17,446 bases of DNA from positions 1-17,446 of the forward strand of contig DFZI01000035.1 in assembly GCA_002383665.1 (NCBI GenBank), given 5' to 3'. The notes below the pieces were generated by a model. It did not search any database, had not been told where the DNA came from, and worked only from the letters and a program-made list of their open reading frames with translations. Below are positions 7,412-13,634 of this stretch, piece by piece. The position numbers and the translations under genes are program-made. The DNA comes from Dehalococcoidia bacterium UBA4060. GTDB taxonomy: Bacteria; Chloroflexota; Dehalococcoidia; GIF9; UBA5629. Each line of letters starts with the position of its first letter. Position 1 is the stretch's first letter.

Positions 7412-8854
7412 TCAGGCGATGATCGGAATTGCCTTCCAACCATAATTTACAGCAGCACGCTTCTCATCAGCATACTTTATCCTGAAGCTCAACTCCATAG
7501 GCAAACCTACTTTCAACGTATTGGCATCACAGTCGGTGAAATCCAACCCGCATCTGCCTCCTCCTTCAAAATCGATAAAGCCATAGGCTGAAGGAGGATC
7601 AATGCTGGCGGCTAAATAATCAGCGGTGTAGGTAAAGATATTACCCAGCTTATCTGAGAATCTGTATGGATCGAACTGGTCAATCGCGCCGCAATCGGGA
7701 TTCGGGCATATCCTCTGTATAGGCCACGCCGGGGCTCCACATTTCCTGCAACGTGAGCCAACCATTCCATATATCTCCCTGTTTTCCCGTGATACAATGG
7801 AAAATGACGTGAATATGGCCTCTTCGCCCCTGATCCCGATTTCTACCGGCATCAGCTTGCGGAAGGCCAAATACTTCTCATAGCTGCCCAGCGCCGCCTT
7901 GTTGGCGAGGTTCCGCTTAATTGCCTTTTTATTTTTAACTTCGGTTATCTTATCGGTAACAGTAATATAAAATACGTCGCAACCCTGCCCAAAACTGACT
8001 ACCATGATCCTGTCTCCCGGTTTAGCATCCTCAAGAGCGGCCACCAGCATCATCATCGGCTGGGCTACGCCTGTATCGCCTACATTCATCAGGAGCGGAT
8101 CCTGCACCTGCTCCGGAGCCAGACCCAGTGTCTTGGCCAGGGCAGAGTGCGCTCCTGCTATAGAACAGGCATAAATTACTTTGGAAAAGTCCTTAATATT
8201 CAGTTTATATTTATTCAGCAATCCAGCAACAGCTTCGGGTATAAAATTCATATAACCTGCATCCCGGATAAATCTCTCTTCCCACATATGTTCGAGACGT
8301 TCGCCCTCCAATCTACGCCTGTCAACAAAATCATGTGTGGTTGAATAGGAACCATCGATCGTGGCGATAACATCCTTATTGCCCATCAGGAAGCTTGCTG
8401 CGCCGTCACCATAGGTATAATCAGCATTCCCAGAGACCTTCCCCACGCGGCAATCACTAACACAAACAAGGCAACTGCTTAGCGAACCGGCCCCAATAGC
8501 ATCAGCAGCAGCTATCATCGCAGTTGTGCCGGATTTTGTCGAATCTGTAAAATCGGCTGTCCTGCTAACAGTGGCAATATCCAGAGCCCCTGCGATTATG
8601 CCTGCATTTTGCCTCAACGAATAAATCTGTGAAGTCGTGGCAAAATACAAACCGTCAATTTTATCCCTGTCCTCACCTGTCAGACAGTCTTTACCAGCTG
8701 CAGTAGCCATTGTAATACTATCCTCATCCCAGTTAGCTACCGCCTTCTCACCCCTCAATGGCCCAGTGCCCAGAAACAGAAGTGCCAACTGCATAATGTT
8801 GCGGTCCAACCTGTATCTTGGGATATGTGCTCCATATGATTTAATACCTACCAT
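7412..8854 (-). CDS. HMG-CoA-synthase-like domain fused to DUF35 zinc-ribbon/OB domain
   Basis: This is a two-domain protein of 480 residues. Residues 1-310 resemble archaeal-type HMG-CoA synthase and ketoacyl synthase III in length and in the GDGAASFLMG and NVGDTG segments. Residues about 335-475 are a DUF35 domain with a zinc ribbon (C369, C372, C383, C388) followed by an OB fold. Alignment by eye of ADFTDSTKSGTTAM (100-113) to the archaeal synthase motif ADLEFACKAGTAGM puts Thr106 at the catalytic Cys. The HQPN-type catalytic His segment is replaced by SIAGAHSAL. The synthase domain is therefore probably not a classical Cys condensing enzyme. GGAGG precedes ATG 8854. In archaea, HMG-CoA synthase, DUF35 protein and thiolase form one complex; here the first two are fused and the thiolase gene is next, so a complex delivering acyl-CoA to the thiolase is likely. 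The exact reaction is unknown. Confidence 0.82.
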   Translation of the reverse strand: MVGIKSYGAHIPRYRLDRNIMQLALLFLGTGPLRGEKAVANWDEDSITMATAAGKDCLTGEDRDKIDGLYFATTSQIYSLRQNAGIIAGALDIATVSRTADFTDSTKSGTTAMIAAADAIGAGSLSSCLVCVSDCRVGKVSGNADYTYGDGAASFLMGNKDVIATIDGSYSTTHDFVDRRRLEGERLEHMWEERFIRDAGYMNFIPEAVAGLLNKYKLNIKDFSKVIYACSIAGAHSALAKTLGLAPEQVQDPLLMNVGDTGVAQPMMMLVAALEDAKPGDRIMVVSFGQGCDVFYITVTDKITEVKNKKAIKRNLANKAALGSYEKYLAFRKLMPVEIGIRGEEAIFTSFSIVSRENREIYGMVGSRCRKCGAPAWPIQRICPNPDCGAIDQFDPYRFSDKLGNIFTYTADYLAASIDPPSAYGFIDFEGGGRCGLDFTDCDANTLKVGLPMELSFRIKYADEKRAAVNYGWKAIPIIA

Positions 8855-8880
8855 TTTTCCTCCTTACTCTTTATATCCCT

Positions 8881-8906
8881 TTTATATCCCTTTATATGAG
8901 TGTCAA
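8881..8906 (-). promoter_or_regulatory. Possible promoter in the gap before the HMG-CoA-synthase-like gene
   Basis: A perfect TTGACA lies at 8906-8901 on the minus strand. The best TATAAA downstream (8886-8881) is only 14 bp away, which is short, so this is weak. Tandem AAGGGATATAA-like units lie between it and the ribosome binding site. The 178-bp gap between the second acyl-CoA dehydrogenase and this gene is the only large gap inside the module and is where an internal promoter would be expected. Confidence 0.22.
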
Positions 8907-9032
8907 CCAAGCCGATAGCAATTTATTTTACACTATAAATTTCATTACCACAATTACATATAAGATCATTATTGCGTTCATCATAGACAATGTTATCAGT
9001 ATACTACTGTCATACATTTATTGGTTATTCAA

Positions 9033-10157
9033 TCAGAGACCAATTCCCCCGGCAATCCGTTCAAGCATAAAATCAGTGTCACCCAGAGTAAACTCGGCGT
9101 CTTTAATCCTGCGGAAATACCAACCCAGGTCATGATCCATAGTAAAGTCGATCGCTCCGTGGATTCTTACGGCATCAATACACACCCGCTGATAAACTTC
9201 ATTGGCTTTGGCTTTGGCCATAGCTACGGCAATATCGGCTTTCTGCCCTGCTGAGATCAGCCAGGCCGCCTGGTACACCAGGTATTGCAATCCCTCAACA
9301 GCCGTCAGCATGTCTACCAGTTTATGCTGGATGGACATAAACGAACCAATCGGTTTATCAAACTGCACACGGTCTTTGGCATAAGCCTGCGTCATATTAA
9401 GCACAGCCTGGCAAGCGCCGCATACCTCTGCACACTTCAAAACAAGCGCTCTTTGGGCAAGGTAATCCACCACCTTCCATCCCTGGCCCCTTTTTCCCAG
9501 TATATCATTGCTGCTGGCACGGACATTTTTGAACCTTATGCGGCATTGGCCTTCCCCAGCTACTGTAGGGATATTTTCAATTTTGATTCCCTTCTTTTTT
9601 GCATCAATTAGAAAGGCTGTTATGCCCTCACCCTGCCTGCCTGTACAGCATATGACCAGCAGCCGGTCAGCAACATGTGCATACTGGCTGAACCATTTTT
9701 CACCATTAATGATATAACCCTTTCCATCAGAGTTTGCACAGCAGGCTATCTCACCGACATCAAATCTTCCTGAATGCTCTAAAACGGCCAATGACCAGAT
9801 GTTCTTTCCACTGGCAATCAGCGGTAGATAATCGGCTTTCTGCGAATCCCGTCCAAAAGTCATCAAAGGAATTGCACACTCTCCGATTGTAGAAAAAAAT
9901 GGCCCCGGCAATATGTTTCTACCCATTTCCTCCATCAGGACAACCAGATCGAGAAAATCGGCGCCCATACCGCCATATTTTTCCGGTAATATTAATCCCT
10001 GCCAACCCAGCTCAACCATTTTATCCCATACTACCGGATCATATCCCTTCGAGTCTTTTTCCAACTGACGTACCCGCGCTTTGCTACATTCCCGGGACAT
10101 GAAATCTCCGGCCATTGCTTTCAACATCTTTTGTTGCTCGGAAAGATCAAAATCCAT
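9033..10157 (-). CDS. Acyl-CoA dehydrogenase, probably non-catalytic subunit of a heteromer
   Basis: This FAD-dependent acyl-CoA dehydrogenase family protein has 374 residues, a normal length. Motifs in order are PEKYGGMGA (58-66), the FAD/substrate region around WSLAVLE, NGEKWF (151-156), and DRVQFDKPIGSFMSIQHKLVDM (262 onward). At the helix where isovaleryl-CoA-type and ChsE-type enzymes carry the catalytic Glu (ER motif), this protein has LAQRALVL with Gln235. The later C-terminal Glu of medium-chain enzymes is not visible either (RRIKDAEFTLGDTDFMLER replaces it). The neighbouring dehydrogenase keeps the Glu, so the two probably form an alpha2beta2 enzyme as for ChsE1-ChsE2. ATG 10157 has a GAGGT ribosome binding site. 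The gene begins 16 bp after the partner stop. Confidence 0.87.
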   Translation of the reverse strand: MDFDLSEQQKMLKAMAGDFMSRECSKARVRQLEKDSKGYDPVVWDKMVELGWQGLILPEKYGGMGADFLDLVVLMEEMGRNILPGPFFSTIGECAIPLMTFGRDSQKADYLPLIASGKNIWSLAVLEHSGRFDVGEIACCANSDGKGYIINGEKWFSQYAHVADRLLVICCTGRQGEGITAFLIDAKKKGIKIENIPTVAGEGQCRIRFKNVRASSNDILGKRGQGWKVVDYLAQRALVLKCAEVCGACQAVLNMTQAYAKDRVQFDKPIGSFMSIQHKLVDMLTAVEGLQYLVYQAAWLISAGQKADIAVAMAKAKANEVYQRVCIDAVRIHGAIDFTMDHDLGWYFRRIKDAEFTLGDTDFMLERIAGGIGL

Positions 10158-10173
10158 CTATTACCTCACCCCT

Positions 10174-11379
10174 TTAATACGGCCTGGGCAAGCCGAGTTT
10201 GAATTGACCTACGATGTTCTTCTGGATCTCATCCGTGCCAGCGGCAATTGAATTGCCGGGGAACATCATATACATGCGTGTGATAATGCCCATCAACCTT
10301 GCCCACTTTGATAATGCATCCACCTGCGAATATATACCCAGAATTTCGGTCCCCGTTATTGCCAGCCTTTCCATGACCAAGTCACAATAAGCCTTATTAC
10401 GTGCTGCTTCGTAAACCGGGATAATCCCCTTGCTTATTTTCCAGGTTATTTCATAGGCAAACATCTTTAAGGTCTCAAGCTCCAGAGCACGTTCTGCCAG
10501 TTTATGCCTGATTATAGAGTCCTCCGACATTGGTTTACCTTTATATCTATTATCACGTACATATTTAACCAGATATTCATGAATCCTCCGTGCTCCACCA
10601 TAAAATTGTGGTGCCATACTGTGACGCTCGAAGGCTAAAGATTGCATGAGATGGTACCAGCCCCTGTTTTCAATGCCGACCAGATTAGCTACGGGAACTT
10701 TAACATTATCGAAAAATAGCTCGTTGAAAATGTGAACTCCTGCAAAGTTTTCTATAGGCTTGATAGTTATCCCAGGACTCTTCATATCAAGTATAAGCAG
10801 GCTGATACCATGCTGTTTTTTGGCCACGTTGGTATCCGTCCTGGCTGCAAGCCAGCACCAGCGTGCCCTGTGAGCACAGCTCGTCCAAATCTTCTGCCCG
10901 TTGAGAATATATTCACTGTCTGTGCGTACTGCACGTGTTTGGATATTGGCAAAATCAGAACCTGCATTGGGTTCACTGTAAGCTGTACACCATACTCCAT
11001 CTGGCTCACCCGAAGCGATCAATGGTATATATTTCTTTTTTTGTTCCTCGCTACCAAAAAGCATGAGTGATTGCCCCACCCAACCAACTCCACTGACCCC
11101 CATTGTCATCCCAGGTATATCCCAGTAGCTTGCCTCATCCATATAAACATGTTGCTCAAAGGGAGACGCTCCCTACCCACCATATTCCTTTGGCCATGAC
11201 ATGGTCAGCCAGCCCTTCTGAGACAGCTTCTTCGACATTTGTATGCTGAATTCCCAATCCTTGTCCCGGCTTTCTTCCTCCAATCCGCTGACCACATTCC
11301 GCCCCCTCATCTCCTCACGGGCAAATTTTCTAACTTCCTCGCGTAACTTTAATTCCCTTCCGCTAAACCCAAATTCCAT
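10174..11379 (-). pseudogene. Acyl-CoA dehydrogenase, catalytic subunit, interrupted by an in-frame TAG
   Basis: This acyl-CoA dehydrogenase gene has about 401 codons, the family length, and its frame is open except for TAG at codon 69 (11175-11173). The break falls in WPKEYGG/GASPFEQ, where family members as I remember them usually have Gln (EYGGQG), so CAG to TAG is the simplest change. Downstream the frame is intact: YSEPNAGSD (FAD/substrate motif), NGQKIWTS, LAFERHSM with the probable catalytic Glu251 of the isovaleryl/ChsE type, and AAGTDEIQKNIVG at the C terminus. ATG 11379 follows GAGGAG at good spacing. ATG 11142 could restart translation but would lose the N-terminal helical domain. 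It is the first gene of the CoA module, downstream of tRNA-Asp. Pseudogene, readthrough and sequencing error are all possible. Confidence 0.85.
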
Positions 11380-11509
11380 CAATACTCCTCACTATCTTCT
11401 CACACAGTAGATTTTATTGATTTGTGCTTCAATTAATAATTAAACTGGACCGATATTCCTTCACTATTCCAACTCATCATGCTTAATGGATAATTACACT
11501 GAATAATAA

Positions 11510-11586
11510 TGGCGACCCCGATGGGATTCGAACCCACGATCTCCACCGTGACAGGGTGGCATGTTCGACCGCTACACCACGGGGCC
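11510..11586 (-). tRNA. tRNA-Asp (anticodon GTC), CCA encoded
   Basis: The minus strand folds as a complete tRNA. The acceptor stem is GGCCCCG with CGGGGTC, including one G-T pair. The anticodon stem is CCACC/GGTGG around the loop CTGTCAC, giving anticodon GTC. The T arm contains GGTTCGAATCC. The discriminator base is G73, as expected for tRNA-Asp, and CCA is encoded. A promoter with extended -10 lies upstream. No clear terminator is seen before the dehydrogenase gene 130 bp downstream. Confidence 0.96.
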
Positions 11587-11626
11587 TCAAGCTACAAGTT
11601 CAAACAACCTTCAAAATTACCGTCAA

Positions 11627-11656
11627 AGTATATCAACATACAATCATCAGCGTCAA
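11627..11656 (-). promoter_or_regulatory. Promoter for tRNA-Asp
   Basis: On the minus strand, TTGACG (11656-11651) is followed after 18 bp by TATACT (11632-11627), and TGA directly before it makes an extended -10. Transcription would begin near 11620, about 35 bp before the tRNA 5' end. It is divergent from the surface-protein promoter. Confidence 0.6.
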
Positions 11657-11677
11657 ACTTTATAGAGTCAAATCTTA

Positions 11678-11704
11678 TTGATTTTTTCACCTATTTGTTA
11701 TAAT
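11678..11704 (+). promoter_or_regulatory. Promoter for the surface-protein gene
   Basis: A perfect TATAAT at 11699-11704 is preceded by TGT, giving an extended -10. A TTGATT at 11678-11683 could serve as -35, although the spacing of 15 bp is short. The predicted transcript starts near 11711, leaving a leader of about 60 bases before the TTG start. Confidence 0.6.
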
Positions 11705-11771
11705 CTTAAATTCATCCAGTTACTTATGTTAACAACATATCTGTGAAGCTAAGGTATTTGAGGAGGATTAA

Positions 11772-13412
11772 TTGAATTCTAAGCTAAATTTTCTAATAAC
11801 GTGCGTATTGATCGCATTTACAATTATATTTTCGACCATATTTTTTAGCTCTACGGCTAATGCAGAGGCGACTTCTATTGCTATTAAACCTACTACAGGC
11901 ACCGTTGGAGCCAGTGTTTCTCTGACAGGAGATGGGTTTATTGGAAAGCTGGCAACTATTTACTGGGATGATAAAAAGGTAATCCAAAATATCCCGGTCT
12001 CAAAGCAGGGGAAGATCAGTTATACCTTTGAAATACCTCCTGCGGCCAAAGGCGTTCATATAATCAAAGTCACTGACGATAGCAACTGGAGCAACATAAC
12101 TGCGTCCAGCGATTTCACAGTTGTGCCAAGCATTGTCATGGAACCGCCCTGGGGCAAGCCGATGAATTCAATCACTATTATCGGCAACGGCTTTGCACCT
12201 AATGAGACAGGTATTAAAACCTATTTTGAGGGCAAAGCCTTATCCAAAACACCTATTGCAGCGGATAAGACGGGATCATGGTATTCCATGTTCCAGGTAC
12301 CAGATCTGCCTAAGGGGGAATACAGGATCAGTGCATCAGGTGATACTACCCTGCCGGGTGAAGTGCCTGAACTCGTATTTACAATTTCGCCATTCTGCAA
12401 GGCAACGCCGCTATCAGGACCAGTGGGTACACATGTTACAATAAGCGGTGTAGGATTCAGAGCAGGTGAAGATGGGATCACATTTACCTGGGCTGGGCCA
12501 ATTATCGATACCAATTTTGTTGCCAGGCCTAACGGCAGTTTCAGTCATGAAATTGTTGTACCACCCAGCACCAAAGGCCGGCATATCATAGGCATTTATG
12601 GAAGCAGTTTTACCCCCAAGGGAATTGTGCCCGATATTGAATTTGAGGTCACTCCCCAGATAAGCCTAACACCCAGCGATCTGATTAACAGTAAGGATAT
12701 CAGGATAGATGGCACAGGCTACAACGCAGGAGAAGTCGTCAGTATCACTTATGATAATATCAACACGGGTAAAAGCACGACAACAGATGCCCACGGAAGT
12801 TTTTCCGCTGTAATTCAATCTCTGAGTACGCCCGGGGGAAACCATGTTATTGTGGCTACTGGTAGCAGAGGTGCTGCTGCCCAGGCTACCTATATTTTAC
12901 CGGTCACAGCGCCACCCGCACCACAGCTTCTTTATCCAGGTCCGGGTGCTCAAATAAAGGCGCACAATTCCGTAATAGATGTTATTTTCAGCATATTTAA
13001 ATCCTTAATCGGTGTCTTCGATTCGTCTACTGGCTCTCAGCAGAAGATCAATGATGAGATACTATCTGCCATGAACTGGGATGTGAGTGGAGATAAAACC
13101 GGCCTAAAATACACGTTACAAATAGCCAAATCCGAGGATTTTTCAGCAGTGGTATCGCTTAAAGAAGGAATTACTACCACCACATTTCAGATCAGCAAGT
13201 CTGATCTTCCGCTCGCCGGCACCTATTACTGGCGCGTTAAAGCAACTAATGATAGTGGATTGAGTAGCCCGTGGTCCAACTCCTGGAATTTCGAGGTAAT
13301 GCCAACCTCGACACTCATATTTGCAATCTCTATTGTCATTATTATACTGGCACTGGCGATCATTGCGTTTGCTATCATGGCTATCATTAATAGGAACAAG
13401 TCACGAATATAG
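11772..13412 (+). CDS. Secreted, membrane-anchored surface protein with four IPT/TIG-like repeats
   Basis: This is a surface protein of 546 residues. The N terminus is a signal peptide (hydrophobic 6-26, likely cleavage after ANA at 31). Four degenerate beta-sandwich repeats of about 85 residues follow (about 34-117, 118-205, 208-294, 295-378). Each opens with a G-x-V/I-x-I-x-G-x-GF type strand and has a PP-x-x-KG-x-H-I-I or equivalent segment, as in IPT/TIG domains. Residues 380-510 form a different domain with a YYWRVKATNDSGLSSPW segment like fibronectin-III-type sandwiches. A membrane helix at about 513-538 is followed by the basic tail NRNKSRI, so the protein faces outwards. The start is TTG, supported by GAGGAGG five bases upstream and by the signal peptide that begins there. 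The gene stands alone between a promoter and a terminator. Binding or adhesion is a guess; no enzyme motif is seen. Confidence 0.82.
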   Translation: MNSKLNFLITCVLIAFTIIFSTIFFSSTANAEATSIAIKPTTGTVGASVSLTGDGFIGKLATIYWDDKKVIQNIPVSKQGKISYTFEIPPAAKGVHIIKVTDDSNWSNITASSDFTVVPSIVMEPPWGKPMNSITIIGNGFAPNETGIKTYFEGKALSKTPIAADKTGSWYSMFQVPDLPKGEYRISASGDTTLPGEVPELVFTISPFCKATPLSGPVGTHVTISGVGFRAGEDGITFTWAGPIIDTNFVARPNGSFSHEIVVPPSTKGRHIIGIYGSSFTPKGIVPDIEFEVTPQISLTPSDLINSKDIRIDGTGYNAGEVVSITYDNINTGKSTTTDAHGSFSAVIQSLSTPGGNHVIVATGSRGAAAQATYILPVTAPPAPQLLYPGPGAQIKAHNSVIDVIFSIFKSLIGVFDSSTGSQQKINDEILSAMNWDVSGDKTGLKYTLQIAKSEDFSAVVSLKEGITTTTFQISKSDLPLAGTYYWRVKATNDSGLSSPWSNSWNFEVMPTSTLIFAISIVIIILALAIIAFAIMAIINRNKSRI

Positions 13413-13416
13413 ACAG

Positions 13417-13445
13417 GTAAAAATACACTATTTGTATTTTTTTAC
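13417..13445 (+). terminator. AT-rich intrinsic terminator after the surface-protein gene
   Basis: AAAAATAC (13419-13426) pairs with GTATTTTT (13434-13441) around a 7-base loop, and the T run continues to 13443. It begins within ten bases of the TAG stop of the surface-protein gene. The stem is AT-rich, so termination may be partial. Confidence 0.55.
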
Positions 13446-13452
13446 AGACGTA

Positions 13453-13461
13453 TGCTATAGT
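13453..13461 (+). promoter_or_regulatory. Extended -10 promoter upstream of the TPP riboswitch
   Basis: TGCTATAGT is an extended -10 (TATAGT at 13456-13461). No good -35 is visible; TTGTAT at 13432 is the nearest and overlaps the preceding terminator. A 12-bp perfect palindrome, CTGCAATTGCAG at 13465-13476, covers the expected transcription start and precedes the aptamer. Confidence 0.42.
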
Positions 13462-13484
13462 TATCTGCAATTGCAGCTTTACTG

Positions 13485-13578
13485 CCGCTAGGGGTGCTTA
13501 GAGTAATGAGCTGAGACTCCGCCGCACGGCGGAGAACCCTTGGAACCTGATCCTGTATACCGGGGAACAGGGAAGCGG
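13485..13578 (+). promoter_or_regulatory. TPP (thiamine pyrophosphate) riboswitch
   Basis: The conserved THI-box elements are present in order: GGGGTGC (13491-13497), CTGAGA (13511-13516), ACCCT (13536-13540), GAACCTGATC (13543-13552), and CAGGGAAGCGG at the 3' end. The P1 stem is CCGCT (13485-13489) with AGCGG (13574-13578). An extra GC-rich hairpin (CTCCGCC...GGCGGAG) lies in the variable arm. It sits between a promoter and thiC and is followed by an intrinsic terminator, so TPP binding would be expected to stop transcription before thiC. Confidence 0.95.
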
Positions 13579-13583
13579 AAACG

Positions 13584-13624
13584 CCAAGGGTTAAGTATTA
13601 TGCTAACTCTTGGTTTTTTATTTT
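13584..13624 (+). terminator. Riboswitch-controlled intrinsic terminator
   Basis: A 10-bp stem, CCAAGGGTTA (13584-13593) with TAACTCTTGG (13604-13613), has a 10-base loop and is followed by six T and then ATTTT. It lies directly after the TPP aptamer and ends about ten bases before the thiC start, which makes it the expression platform. Confidence 0.9.
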
Positions 13625-13634
13625 GTATAGTAAG

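Noticed and set aside
7612..7797. Minus-strand reading frame of 61 codons inside the DUF35 region
   Set aside because: It overlaps the zinc-ribbon coding sequence in another frame, has no ribosome binding site or family resemblance, and is a shadow.
2377..11175. Reassignment of TAG to an amino acid throughout the genome
   Set aside because: The radical SAM gene (TAG at 4310-4312) and the surface-protein gene (TAG at 13410-13412, followed closely by a terminator) use TAG as a normal end. The residues expected at the two internal TAG codons also differ (Trp and Gln).
11621..11673. Three GTCAAA copies as a direct-repeat array (CRISPR or operator)
   Set aside because: The copies are short and unevenly spaced (11621, 11651, 11668), and at least one is explained as the minus-strand -35 of the tRNA-Asp promoter.
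13623..13634. TTG at 13623 as the thiC start
   Set aside because: It overlaps the terminator T run and adds only four residues; ATG 13635 matches the usual ThiC N terminus.
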